64,000 nucleotides of DNA, from contig NZ_PIQJ01000001.1 in assembly GCF_004214835.1 (NCBI RefSeq), positions 62,001-126,000 on the forward strand. Direction: 5' to 3'. This document shows positions 34,944 to 43,798 of this stretch, piece after piece. Both the position numbers and the translations under genes were made by a program. How positions within the stretch are numbered: the first letter of the stretch is position 1; each line of letters opens with the position of its first letter. The notes under the pieces were generated by a model. It saw only the letters and a program-made list of their open reading frames with translations. It was not told the origin of the DNA and made no database searches. The stretch is from Pseudidiomarina tainanensis (lineage in GTDB: Bacteria; Pseudomonadota; Gammaproteobacteria; Enterobacterales; Alteromonadaceae).

Positions 34944-35882
34944 ATGGCAGATGAACATCGCCCGATAATCATTCGACGCAAAAAAATCGTTAAAAAGCAC
35001 CACGGAGGCAGTTGGAAAATTGCGCTGGCGGACTTTATGACGGCGTTAATGGCGTTGTTTTTGGTGATGTGGATCTTGTCGATGTCGAGTGAGAAAGAGC
35101 GGCAAAGTATTTCTGAGTATTTCCAGACGCCACTGCTGGTTTCTATGGCTGGAGGTGAGCGTTCGAGTAATGCTGCTAGCGTCATAAAAGGTGGTGGTGC
35201 TGATCCGATTCACACCGATGGTGAGCAAGCACGCATTGACTTACGTCGCCAAACACGGCCAGCGGATGTGCGGCGCCACTTTAACGAAATTCGCCGTCGT
35301 GTTGAGGCGGCAATCGAAGCCGACCCTGTGCTACGGGCATTGAAGGCGCAATTGCAATTTGACGTTACCCGCGAAGGCTTGCGAATCATGATGCTAGACA
35401 CCGAGACCAAACCGATGTTTGAGGTGGGCAGCGATCGGATTGCGCCTTACATGGAGCGTTTGCTTCGTACCCTGGCCCCGTTATTAAATGAAATCCCTAA
35501 TGAAGTAACCATCAGTGGCCATACTGATAGTTTGCCGTATGCTGGCGGCGAACGAGGTTATAGCAACTGGGAGCTTTCAGCCGATCGCGCCAATGAATCA
35601 CGAAAGACGTTGTTAGACGGCGGCTTTGAGCCTGACCGGTTATTACTTGTGATGGGCGCAGCCGATAGAATTCCACTTGATGGCACCGAACCCAATGACC
35701 CTCGCAATCGCCGGATTACGATTGTGGTGCATACATTCGAATCAGCTGAGTTTATCAAACGCCAAGGCTTTTTCCCCCAAGATCAAGCTGAACTCGATGC
35801 CAGTCTTGAACCCGATGTTCAGCAATTGAACGAAGAGTTTCAACGCGCGACCAACGCAACCGATCAAACGAAACAGAAATAA
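34944..35882 (+). CDS. motB: MotB, stator subunit with peptidoglycan-binding domain
   Basis: A 312-residue protein. One membrane helix near residues 25-50 holds the ion-binding Asp in WKIALADFMTALMALFLVMW. A plug/linker follows, then the OmpA-like domain with TISGHTDSLPYAGGERGYSN and LSADRANESRKTLLDGG, ending with NRRITIVVHT. The general type suggests proton drive, but ion choice cannot be read with certainty. A terminator follows at once. Confidence 0.96.
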   Translation: MADEHRPIIIRRKKIVKKHHGGSWKIALADFMTALMALFLVMWILSMSSEKERQSISEYFQTPLLVSMAGGERSSNAASVIKGGGADPIHTDGEQARIDLRRQTRPADVRRHFNEIRRRVEAAIEADPVLRALKAQLQFDVTREGLRIMMLDTETKPMFEVGSDRIAPYMERLLRTLAPLLNEIPNEVTISGHTDSLPYAGGERGYSNWELSADRANESRKTLLDGGFEPDRLLLVMGAADRIPLDGTEPNDPRNRRITIVVHTFESAEFIKRQGFFPQDQAELDASLEPDVQQLNEEFQRATNATDQTKQK

Positions 35883-35903
35883 GGGGTTCTAACCCCTTTT
35901 TTC
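35882..35903 (+). terminator. Rho-independent terminator after motAB
   Basis: Stem AAGGGGTT (35882-35889), loop CT, AACCCCTT (35892-35899), then TTTT. It starts at the motB stop codon and separates motAB from the flhB operon, which therefore needs its own promoter in 35904-35943. That short gap has TATACG (35921-35926) as a possible -10. Confidence 0.85.
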
Positions 35904-35943
35904 GACCCTTAGCTCTTGCCTGCTATACGCAATAATTGCTGTC

Positions 35944-37086
35944 ATGGCAGAAGAACAAACAAATGACCAAGAAAAAACAGAAGACCCCACGGCCCGAAGG
36001 TTAGAAAAATCTCGGGAGGAAGGTCAGGTTGCGCGATCGCGCGAGCTGACCACGTTTGTGATCCTGTTTGGTGGTGTGTTAATGCTTTGGGCGCTAGGTA
36101 GCACCATGTACCATAACCTTGGCTTAGTGATGGAACAAGCCTTCTTGTTTGAACGGTTGCAGGTTTCTGAACCCGGCCCCATGTTGCAGAATGTGTTGGA
36201 GCTCGGTCAATCGGCACTGTTTTCGTTATTACCTTTATTCGCCGTCATGATGGTGCTGGCACTGGTTGCTCCGGCTTTACTAGGCGGTTGGGTGATATCC
36301 GCCAAAGCGATGGCTCCGAAGCTAAGCAAACTCAACCCGATTAAAGGCTTAAAGCGCGTATTTTCTACGCAGGCGTTGGCCGAACTTGGCAAAGCGATTG
36401 CAAAGTCGGTACTGGTCGGTAGCGTCCTGATGCTGTTTTTGTGGGATCAGAAAGCGAATTTTCTGCGACTAATGAGCCTCGAAGTCAAACAAGCACTAGG
36501 TGAAGCCATGAGCATGGCCGCATTAGCTTGTTTCTTGATGATTCTAACCTTGTTAGTCGTCGTTGCCTTTGACGTGCCATTTCAACTATTCACGCACACT
36601 AAAAAATTGCGCATGTCGAAAGAAGAAGTGAAGCGTGAGAACAAAGAAACCGAAGGTGACCCGCACGTCAAAGGGAAAATTCGGCAGCAGCAACAAGCCA
36701 TGGCGCGGCGTCGTATGATGACTGAAGTTCCTAAAGCAGATGTGATTGTGACGAACCCAACGCATTATGCGGTGGCATTGAAATACGATGATAGTAATAT
36801 GGGCGCCCCGCGCGTGGTGGCCAAAGGCACGGACTTGGTGGCGCAACGCATTCGCGAACTCGGTGATGAATACAAAGTGCCACGACTAGAAGCGCCACCG
36901 CTAGCTCGAGCATTACATACCCATGTTGATTTGGGACACGAGATTCCTGCGCCGTTGTATACGGCAGTGGCCGAAGTTTTGGCGTGGGCATTTCAGTTGA
37001 AGCGAGCGCGCAATGGCGCAGCTTTAATACCACCAACGCCAACCAGTATTTCAGTTCCTGACGATTACGAGGTACCTGCACCATGA
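35944..37086 (+). CDS. flhB: FlhB, export switch protein
   Basis: A 380-residue protein. The cytoplasmic start (KTEDPTARRLEKSREEGQVA) and SRELTTFVILFGGVL are FlhB signatures; four membrane segments follow. The autocleavage motif NPTHYAVALKYDD starts near residue 270. It forms part of the export gate and switches substrate class with FliK. It overlaps flhA by 4 bases and begins the flhB-flhA-flhF-FlhG-like-fliA run. Confidence 0.97.
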   Translation: MAEEQTNDQEKTEDPTARRLEKSREEGQVARSRELTTFVILFGGVLMLWALGSTMYHNLGLVMEQAFLFERLQVSEPGPMLQNVLELGQSALFSLLPLFAVMMVLALVAPALLGGWVISAKAMAPKLSKLNPIKGLKRVFSTQALAELGKAIAKSVLVGSVLMLFLWDQKANFLRLMSLEVKQALGEAMSMAALACFLMILTLLVVVAFDVPFQLFTHTKKLRMSKEEVKRENKETEGDPHVKGKIRQQQQAMARRRMMTEVPKADVIVTNPTHYAVALKYDDSNMGAPRVVAKGTDLVAQRIRELGDEYKVPRLEAPPLARALHTHVDLGHEIPAPLYTAVAEVLAWAFQLKRARNGAALIPPTPTSISVPDDYEVPAP

Positions 37087-39167
37087 AGTTAAGCATGAAC
37101 GCGCTAGCCGGGAGCTTAAGCTCAGCTCGCTTACAAGTGCTTGTAGGGCCAGTTCTTATTCTCATGATTCTGGCAATGATGGTATTGCCGTTGCCTCCAT
37201 TTGCACTCGATTTCCTATTTACCTTCAATATTGCACTGTCGTTAATGGTGTTGTTGGTAAGTATGTTTACCGAAAAACCATTAGAGTTCGCGGCGTTTCC
37301 AGCTGTGCTGTTGTTTTCCACGTTGCTCCGGCTATCGCTCAACGTGGCCTCAACTCGTGTCGTACTGATGGAAGGGCACAATGGCGGTGATGCCGCAGGC
37401 AAAGTGATTGAGGCGTTTGGCCAGTTTTTAGTGGGTGGGAATTTTGCCGTAGGTTTGGTCGTTTTCTTAATTCTCGTCATCATTAACTTTATGGTAATCA
37501 CTAAAGGCGCAGGGCGTATAGCCGAAGTGGGCGCTCGCTTCACTCTCGACGCAATGCCAGGTAAACAAATGGCAATTGACGCCGATTTGAATGCCGGACT
37601 GATTGGTGAAGAGGAAGCACGCCGGCGTCGTCAAGAAGTCGCACAAGAAGCAGAATTTTACGGCTCAATGGACGGTGCCAGTAAATTTGTTCGCGGTGAC
37701 GCCGTTGCAGGTATGATTATCATGGTGGTTAACATCATTGGCGGTCTCCTCATTGGTGTCATGCAGCACAATATGAGCGCCGGCGCCGCTGCTGAAACCT
37801 ACGTGCTGTTAACTATCGGTGATGGTTTGGTAGCACAGATTCCCGCCTTAATTATCTCCACTGCCGCTGGTGTCACGGTATCACGGGTGAATACCGACCA
37901 AGACGTTGGCCAGCAGTTAATCAAGCAACTATTTGTTAGCCCGAAAGTATTGATGTTGGCGGCCGGGGTCATCGGGATGTTGGGTTTAGTTCCGGGCATG
38001 CCTAATTTCGTATTTTTACTCTTCACCGCCATGCTCGGTGGTTTCGCTTGGTATTTGCATAAACAGCAAGCGGCTGAAAAAATTGCTGCGGTACAATCTG
38101 AGCAAGCCGCACCAACGCCTTCTTTTAGCGCACCTGAAGCAAGCTGGAATGACGTTCAACTGGTTGACACCTTGGGTATGGAAGTGGGACATCGATTAAT
38201 TGCCTTAGTTGATGACTCGCAACAAGGCGAGCTGCTTGGTCGCATCAAGAGTGTGCGCAAAAAATTTGCCCAAGAAGTTGGTTTTCTGCCGCCGGTGGTG
38301 CATATACGCGATAATCTCGAACTCAATCCGAATACTTATACCATCACCTTAAAAGGCGGTGAGATTGGACGGGCGGAGATTCACCCCGATCGCTGGTTAG
38401 CAATAAATCCAGGTCAGGTGAGTGGCGAGGTAGAAGGAATTGATACTACCGACCCAGCATTTGGTTTGCCGGCGAAATGGATTGGCCAGGATCAACGCGA
38501 GCATGCACAGATATACGGCTACACCGTTGTGGATGCCAGTACAGTGGTTGCCACGCATTTGAATCACTTGCTGCAACGCTATGCTTCTGACCTTCTAGGG
38601 CGCCAAGAAGTGCAACAATTGGTAGATAAACTATCCGAAGAAAACAAAGCGTTAGTTGAAGATGTCGTACCAAAATGTGTTACCGTGACCACCTTACAAC
38701 GGGTATTGCAAAACCTACTTGAAGAAGATGTATCCATTCGCGACTTACGAACTATTTTCGATACCTTGGCGGAATTCGAAGGGCAACAGGCCGATGCGCA
38801 TGAGTTGACGGCGCGAGTGCGAATTGCTTTGGGTCGCAACATTACCCAGAAATGGTTCGGTGGCGCGCGCGAATTGCAGGTTATTGGGTTAGATGTGTCA
38901 TTAGAAAATATGTTATCGCAAGCACTACAACAGAACAGTTCATTGGAACCTGGGTTGGCAGTAACCCTACAAGAGCAAACGCAGAAAGCTTTGCACCATG
39001 CCGAAACAATGGGATTAGCACCGGTACTTGTTGTTCCACATCAATTACGCCCATTGTTGTCGCATTTCTTACGCCGGCAGCTACGTGATTTGGTGGTATT
39101 ATCTCAGGCCGAGATTCCGGATGACCGAACCATTAAAGTTGTTAGCGTAATTGGAGGGTCACAATGA
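37083..39167 (+). CDS. flhA: FlhA, export gate protein
   Basis: A 694-residue protein with about eight membrane segments in the first 330 residues and a large cytoplasmic domain. Signatures: FPAVLLFSTLLRLSLNVAST, RIAEVGARFTLDAMPGKQMA and IDADLNAGLIGEEEARRRRQ, the FHIPEP motif. FlhA docks chaperone-substrate complexes and uses the proton gradient. It overlaps flhF by 4 bases. Confidence 0.97.
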   Translation: MKLSMNALAGSLSSARLQVLVGPVLILMILAMMVLPLPPFALDFLFTFNIALSLMVLLVSMFTEKPLEFAAFPAVLLFSTLLRLSLNVASTRVVLMEGHNGGDAAGKVIEAFGQFLVGGNFAVGLVVFLILVIINFMVITKGAGRIAEVGARFTLDAMPGKQMAIDADLNAGLIGEEEARRRRQEVAQEAEFYGSMDGASKFVRGDAVAGMIIMVVNIIGGLLIGVMQHNMSAGAAAETYVLLTIGDGLVAQIPALIISTAAGVTVSRVNTDQDVGQQLIKQLFVSPKVLMLAAGVIGMLGLVPGMPNFVFLLFTAMLGGFAWYLHKQQAAEKIAAVQSEQAAPTPSFSAPEASWNDVQLVDTLGMEVGHRLIALVDDSQQGELLGRIKSVRKKFAQEVGFLPPVVHIRDNLELNPNTYTITLKGGEIGRAEIHPDRWLAINPGQVSGEVEGIDTTDPAFGLPAKWIGQDQREHAQIYGYTVVDASTVVATHLNHLLQRYASDLLGRQEVQQLVDKLSEENKALVEDVVPKCVTVTTLQRVLQNLLEEDVSIRDLRTIFDTLAEFEGQQADAHELTARVRIALGRNITQKWFGGARELQVIGLDVSLENMLSQALQQNSSLEPGLAVTLQEQTQKALHHAETMGLAPVLVVPHQLRPLLSHFLRRQLRDLVVLSQAEIPDDRTIKVVSVIGGSQ

Positions 39168-41272
39168 CCATTAGGCGCTTCCGAGCAGCCAGCCACAAAG
39201 ACGCGATGCGCAAAGTGCGTGATGCACTCGGCGAAGATGCGGTGATTGTGTCCTCGCGTAAGACAGCGCAAGGTGCTGAAGTATTCGCCATTAGTGAAGC
39301 TGATTTAGCACAATCGCAAGATGCTGATGAGGTACCAAGCCCTGCATCGCCGGATTTTTCTGGTATTGCTCAGCAATTGTTAAGCGATATGCAGGACATG
39401 CGTGCCATGCTACATCAACAGCAAGGTGAGAAGGCGCCTGATGATAATCGTAAGCGGTTATATCGTCAGTTACGCGCTGGAGGCTATAGCGATGCCTTAA
39501 GTCGTCAGTTGGTAGCGTTGTTGCCCTCTGCATTGAATCACTCTAATAAGACCTATCCGGAAGCGCTTAAGTGGTTACAGCAGCAGATTGTTGCGCGTAT
39601 TTCTCATCAATCTGAGATGCGTGTGAATGATTGGGAATTGCTACAACATCAAGGCGTGATGGCGTTTGTTGGACCAACTGGGGTAGGCAAAACGACCACG
39701 ACTGCTAAGCTTGCAGCTAATTATGTGATGCAACATGGCAACGACAGTTTGCTGTTAGTGACAACCGATAGCTATCGAATTGGTGCGCAGCAGCAGCTAG
39801 CGATATATGCCGAACTGCTCGACGTACAAATGCACGCATTAGCTGATGGTGACACTCTCGATTCGTTAGCGGAAAAGATGCACGGTAAACGTTTGGTGTT
39901 GGTGGACACTGTTGGCATGAGCCAACGTGATCAACGCTTGGCGCAAAAAATCGCTGCATTAGGTAGCGCGGAGCATCGCGATTCAACTCGTTTGGTGCTG
40001 TTATTAAACGCTGCCGCGCAACAAGAAACGCTGGATGAAGTCGCTCGGATTTATCAGCGTATTGCGCGCGAAAGCGACTTAATTATTCACGACTGCATTT
40101 TAACTAAGTTAGATGAAACCGCTCGTATGGGTGGTGTGTTGGACACCGTTATTCGTCATAAATTGACGGTGCAAGCAACGGCGTCGGGGCAGCGTGTACC
40201 AGAAGACATCCGCGTGCCGGATATTGAGCAATTGGTGGCCGATTCGTTAACGGCTGAGGTGAGTTCGTCGCAGTTAGCTGAAAGTGAATGGGAGCAAGCG
40301 AGCGAGAAGCTTGAGCCCTCGCAGGTATTTGCTCATGGTCACCTGATTCAGTCTAACATGCAGGCCTTACGGCAACAGATTCCACACTTTGATGAGCTTG
40401 TGCAGGCGCTAAAACTCAAGCAGTTGCCGGATCATTGGGCGAATACTGCGTTTCCAGATGAGCTGAATATGATTCGCTGGGCGGCACCGCAACCATTGCA
40501 GGGATGGAGTCATTTAACGCCCCATTTGGGTTTGAATAAGCGAGGTTTGCCCTTATTACCACCCGTTTTACACAGCGCTGAGAATCCAGTGCTGGTAGAT
40601 ATGGCGTTAGCACCTGTGCAGTTATTCGATTATTTACCCCAACCTGAGCTACTGGATATTTTTTCTCAGCACCAAACCGGTTGGTTAGCCACACTGAACC
40701 TGAATCATAAAGTGCAATTTCAAGGGCAACCGTTCACGGTAAATGGCCTTGTCAAAAAGCATGGTATTCCGCTAAGTAAACACACCATTTTATACCGTGG
40801 CGAGCGGCGACGTCTTGAACTCACTATTGCGGCGGCTGAAACCGAGCCAAGCCAGCAGTTAGTGCAAGTCATATACGGCGAACTCCATGGCGGACCGAGT
40901 AAAAATCCAGTGCAGCGACGCTATTGGTTAGCCGACGGTAATTGTACCGCTGAACAAGTGGTTGAACGTACGCGCGCCATGTTGCAATTGGAAGAATTTG
41001 CGCGATTGACACGACTCGCTTGGCGGTCACTGGGCAAGTATGAATTAGACAGCCGTACTCAGTTAGGCCTAGCCGGGGCGTTGGCTGCTGTTGCGCTACA
41101 TGTTGAGTATCACGCTGCGGCTCAATTTGCCGGGCTCAGAGGTGAACTGTTGAGTATTAGTGGTAAACGCGGTCGCGTTCAAGGTGATAAGTTATTGCCG
41201 GCGATTTTGCATGTAATACATGCCTATGATTCCTTAGTAGTAGCAGGCCGAGAAGTAGAGGCACAAGGGTAG
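39164..41272 (+). CDS. flhF: FlhF GTPase with a long unrecognised C-terminal extension
   Basis: 702 residues, against roughly 400-500 in most FlhF. Residues 1-365 are a normal SRP-type FlhF: RRFRAASHKDAMRKVRDALG (B domain), P-loop GPTGVGKTTTTAKLA near 169, TTDSYRIGAQQQL, DTVGMSQRD (G3), TKLDE near 314 (G4) and ASGQRVPEDI near 340 (G5). The remaining ~335 residues are in frame and at similar codon use, with soluble patterns such as HQTGWLATLNLNHKVQFQGQ and LAWRSLGKYELDSRTQLGL; I do not recognise a domain. FlhF sets flagellar position and number at the pole in many bacteria. The stop is followed after 1 base by the FlhG-like gene. Confidence 0.92.
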   Translation: MTIRRFRAASHKDAMRKVRDALGEDAVIVSSRKTAQGAEVFAISEADLAQSQDADEVPSPASPDFSGIAQQLLSDMQDMRAMLHQQQGEKAPDDNRKRLYRQLRAGGYSDALSRQLVALLPSALNHSNKTYPEALKWLQQQIVARISHQSEMRVNDWELLQHQGVMAFVGPTGVGKTTTTAKLAANYVMQHGNDSLLLVTTDSYRIGAQQQLAIYAELLDVQMHALADGDTLDSLAEKMHGKRLVLVDTVGMSQRDQRLAQKIAALGSAEHRDSTRLVLLLNAAAQQETLDEVARIYQRIARESDLIIHDCILTKLDETARMGGVLDTVIRHKLTVQATASGQRVPEDIRVPDIEQLVADSLTAEVSSSQLAESEWEQASEKLEPSQVFAHGHLIQSNMQALRQQIPHFDELVQALKLKQLPDHWANTAFPDELNMIRWAAPQPLQGWSHLTPHLGLNKRGLPLLPPVLHSAENPVLVDMALAPVQLFDYLPQPELLDIFSQHQTGWLATLNLNHKVQFQGQPFTVNGLVKKHGIPLSKHTILYRGERRRLELTIAAAETEPSQQLVQVIYGELHGGPSKNPVQRRYWLADGNCTAEQVVERTRAMLQLEEFARLTRLAWRSLGKYELDSRTQLGLAGALAAVALHVEYHAAAQFAGLRGELLSISGKRGRVQGDKLLPAILHVIHAYDSLVVAGREVEAQG

Positions 41273-41273
41273 T

Positions 41274-41765
41274 ATGAGCGATCAGGCAGCGAGTTTGCGG
41301 CAGTGGGCCGCCAAACGTGATGGCGATGATTCAGCCGCTGAAGCGTGTTCAGAGGTGGTTTCTGCAGATAATGCGTCGCGCAATCTCGAGCAGGTGGTTG
41401 TATTGGGATTACCGAAGTTTAGCGACGGCTATGCGTTGAAAGCAGCTGCAGTTTTTCAGCGCTGGGAAGAACAGGGCATGAAGTGGGTTGGTAGCGCCGA
41501 TCGATGGCGTGTCATTCCAGTATCGCTTGAATACCCAGATTTTGATAAATTGGTGGGCAATTATCCTCGCTGGGCGGTTTGGGTTGAGGATGATTTAGAT
41601 AGTTTTGCTCGAGTGTATCGAGTACTCAAACGCATTCATGAGGTAGATGGTCCGCGGCGTATTGTCGCATTGCACCCACCGATGGCACGACAAGGGTTGC
41701 TCGCCAACATACAAATGGTTGCGCGCCAGTATTTTAACATTGACGTATTGGTATTTTCGGGCTGA
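41274..41765 (+). CDS. Small FlhG-like protein with FlhF-activating DQAxxLR helix but no ATPase P-loop
   Basis: A 163-residue protein in the slot normally held by FlhG/FleN. It opens MSDQAASLRQWAAKR; DQAxxLR is the N-terminal helix by which FlhG stimulates FlhF GTPase. There is no KGGxGK-type deviant Walker A or MinD switch motif. The last ~60 residues (DLDSFARVYRVLKRIHEVDG, then RIVALHPP and ARQYFNIDVLVFSG) recall, by eye, the C-terminal part of FleN (DAYAxIKxL..., RFLDVxLxYxG). It may be an FlhG that lost its ATPase core, or a convergent FlhF partner. It could not dimerise on membranes like a MinD-type ATPase, and the FleQ-inhibiting role would not be needed with FlhDC. Confidence 0.7.
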   Translation: MSDQAASLRQWAAKRDGDDSAAEACSEVVSADNASRNLEQVVVLGLPKFSDGYALKAAAVFQRWEEQGMKWVGSADRWRVIPVSLEYPDFDKLVGNYPRWAVWVEDDLDSFARVYRVLKRIHEVDGPRRIVALHPPMARQGLLANIQMVARQYFNIDVLVFSG

Positions 41766-41770
41766 AAAAT

Positions 41771-42469
41771 ATGTATACAGCTGAAGGAAAGTTCAACAAG
41801 CACAGTATTATCGAACAGTACTATCCACTCGTTCGTCGTCAAGCATTTAACTTGAAAGTTAAGCTGCCGGCCGGCGTTGACGTGGATGATCTGATTCAAG
41901 CTGGCGTTGAAGGCTTATTAAGCTGTGTTGACCGCTTTGACCCAGATTCAGGAGTCGCTTTTTCAACTTATGCGCATCAGCGTATTCGCGGCGCGATGAT
42001 TGATGAGTTACGTAGCCGAGATTGGCTACCGCGCAGCGTACGTCGCAATGGGCGTGAGCTTGAGCAAACCATTCGCAAACTAGAACAGCGTCTAGGGCGG
42101 CCGCCCGAAGAGCGTGAAATTGCAACTGAGCTCAATATTGAACTGGCGGAATACCATCAACTGCTGTTAGATACCAATAATGGCTTGGTTTTATCCTACG
42201 ACGAAGTGGTTGCTGAAACTCCAGGCAACGAAACCAATGATGAAGAAGCCGAGCCGGAAGCACAAATTGGCAATGCACAACTAAAACAGCTATTAGTAGA
42301 AGCACTTGATATGTTGCCTGAGCGTGAAAAATTAGTCATGACGCTCTATTATCAAGAAGAGCTTAACCTCAAAGAGATTGGCGCAGTACTCGATGTTACC
42401 GAATCGCGTGTATCACAGTTACATAGCCAAGCGATCAAGCGAATTCGTTCACGGGTTGCCACCGACTAA
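41771..42469 (+). CDS. fliA: FliA, flagellar sigma factor 28
   Basis: A 232-residue sigma factor. Region 2: YYPLVRRQAFNLKVKLPAGV and DDLIQAGVEGLLSCVDRFDP, FSTYAHQRIRGAMIDELRSR, DWLPRSVRR. Region 4: MLPEREKLVMTLYYQEELNL and KEIGAVLDVTESRVSQLHSQ. It directs RNA polymerase to the seven late promoters identified in this cluster and is held by FlgM. It lies at the end of the flhB operon, 5 bases after the FlhG-like gene. Confidence 0.97.
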   Translation: MYTAEGKFNKHSIIEQYYPLVRRQAFNLKVKLPAGVDVDDLIQAGVEGLLSCVDRFDPDSGVAFSTYAHQRIRGAMIDELRSRDWLPRSVRRNGRELEQTIRKLEQRLGRPPEEREIATELNIELAEYHQLLLDTNNGLVLSYDEVVAETPGNETNDEEAEPEAQIGNAQLKQLLVEALDMLPEREKLVMTLYYQEELNLKEIGAVLDVTESRVSQLHSQAIKRIRSRVATD

Positions 42470-42505
42470 CCCAAATAACGTACTCAAAGTACAAGTAGGT
42501 GCTTG

Positions 42506-42985
42506 ATGAACAATTATAAATTAGAAATTCGTTGGGGCTTTATTTTTAGCGTGGCGATGCTGCTCTGGTTGTTATTAGAGCGTTTAGTGGGATTGCATAG
42601 TACGTATATAGCGCAACATATGATGTGGACCAATTTGTTCGCCATAGTAGCTATTGCGATTTACGTGTTTGCGCTTCGTCAGAAAAAAATACACGAACTG
42701 AATGGTCGCATGACTTGGAAGCAGGGCTTTATGTGTGGCGTAGGGGTGACTGTTGTCGTTGCCATTTTGTCACCGCTTACCCAATGGCTTGCGCATACCT
42801 TCGTGTCCCCTCACTTTTTCACCAATATGGTTGAGTATGCCGTAAGTAGCGGCAATATGACCGAAGCTCAAGCTGTGGTCTATTTTTCGTTACAAAGCTA
42901 CATGGTTCAAGCGGTTATAGGCGCTGTTGCAATGGGGGTGATTACCTCAGCGGTGGTGGCCTTATTTGTGCGTAACGCCAAATAA
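42506..42985 (+). CDS. DUF4199-like membrane protein
   Basis: About 159 residues from ATG 42506. Four hydrophobic segments are visible (roughly residues 10-30, 40-57, 75-95 and 135-155). The layout, with GRMTWKQGFMCGVGVTVVVA and YFSLQSYMVQAVIGAVAMGV, is like the DUF4199 family of inner-membrane proteins. The function is unknown. It follows fliA by 36 bases with a weak TAGGTG ribosome site; whether it belongs to the flagellar transcript is uncertain, and no sigma-28 motif was seen. Confidence 0.7.
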   Translation: MNNYKLEIRWGFIFSVAMLLWLLLERLVGLHSTYIAQHMMWTNLFAIVAIAIYVFALRQKKIHELNGRMTWKQGFMCGVGVTVVVAILSPLTQWLAHTFVSPHFFTNMVEYAVSSGNMTEAQAVVYFSLQSYMVQAVIGAVAMGVITSAVVALFVRNAK

Positions 42986-43075
42986 CGAAGCGTTAATTTC
43001 AAGCAAACGCCACGGCAGAATTTCTTTACTGTGCTAAATTGTATGTAACTTGCATTTGGAAAAAGGAATCTCAGC

Positions 43076-43705
43076 ATGATGAAAAAATTAGCTGTAGCCG
43101 TTGCAGTATCGTCACTTGTTGTGACGGGTTGCGCGAATATGAGTAATACCCAAAAAGGTGCCACTATTGGCGCCATTGCTGGCGCGGTGATTGGTAAAGG
43201 TACCGGTGATCACGATAAGAGCCGCTATGTTTGGGGTGCGGTGGCTGGTGCTATTGCTGGTGGCGCAATTGGCGCGTACATGGATAAGCAAGAGCAAGAG
43301 TTTCGCGACGAGCTCGCCGGTAGCGGTGTTCAGGTGATTCGCGACGGCGATAACATTCGTTTGCAGTTACCAAGTAACGTCACATTTGCGGTGGATAGCA
43401 CGACGATTGCATCGAGCTTCGATCCGGTGCTTGTTGATGTTGCCAAAGTGCTTAATCGTTATGAGAAAACGACCATGTTGGTGGAAGGTCATACCGATAG
43501 CACAGGTGATGCCAACTACAACCAACGCTTGTCAGAGAACCGGGCATTGGCGGTACGCAATCACTTGGTGGGTAATGGTGTCGATCAGCGTCGCGTGACG
43601 ACTGTCGGTTATGGCGAAACCATGCCAGTTGCGGACAACAGCACTGCTGATGGACGCCAGCTGAACCGTCGCGTTGAATTACGTATCGTGCCGAACGAAG
43701 CTTAG
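43076..43705 (+). CDS. OmpA-family lipoprotein with glycine-zipper segment
   Basis: A 209-residue protein with a lipoprotein signal (SSLVVTGC-AN, Cys near residue 20). A glycine-rich segment (ATIGAIAGAVIGKGTGDHDK and VAGAIAGGAIGAYMDKQEQE) is followed by an OmpA-like peptidoglycan-binding domain with LVEGHTDSTGDANYNQRLSE, NRALAVRNHLVGNGV and RRVTTVGYGE. It resembles YiaD-type outer-membrane lipoproteins. AAAGGAA lies before the ATG. A strong terminator follows. A role in envelope stability is likely; no direct flagellar role is shown. Confidence 0.88.
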   Translation: MMKKLAVAVAVSSLVVTGCANMSNTQKGATIGAIAGAVIGKGTGDHDKSRYVWGAVAGAIAGGAIGAYMDKQEQEFRDELAGSGVQVIRDGDNIRLQLPSNVTFAVDSTTIASSFDPVLVDVAKVLNRYEKTTMLVEGHTDSTGDANYNQRLSENRALAVRNHLVGNGVDQRRVTTVGYGETMPVADNSTADGRQLNRRVELRIVPNEA

Positions 43706-43729
43706 TAGGTTAATTTAGCTATTAAATAG

Positions 43730-43771
43730 AAAAAGCCGCTGATTTCCCATGAAAGAAATCAGCGGCTTTTT
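43730..43771. terminator. Bidirectional terminator between the OmpA-like gene and the symporter gene
   Basis: AAAAAGCCGCTGATTTC (43730-43746) pairs fully with GAAATCAGCGGCTTTTT (43755-43771) around an 8-base loop. T runs are present on both strands. It serves the convergent genes on each side. Confidence 0.93.
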
Positions 43772-43798
43772 TGATCATGTCTGATATCGAATGGACGC

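Noticed and set aside
3554-42469. Flagellar cluster as a mobile island
   Set aside because: No integrase, transposase, tRNA or direct repeat was seen at either end, and base and codon style look like the flanks; transfer remains possible but is not shown.
42506-43705. DUF4199-like and OmpA-like genes as flagellar genes
   Set aside because: They follow fliA but have no sigma-28 promoter and no known flagellar family; MotY- or FlgO/P-type assignment is not supported.
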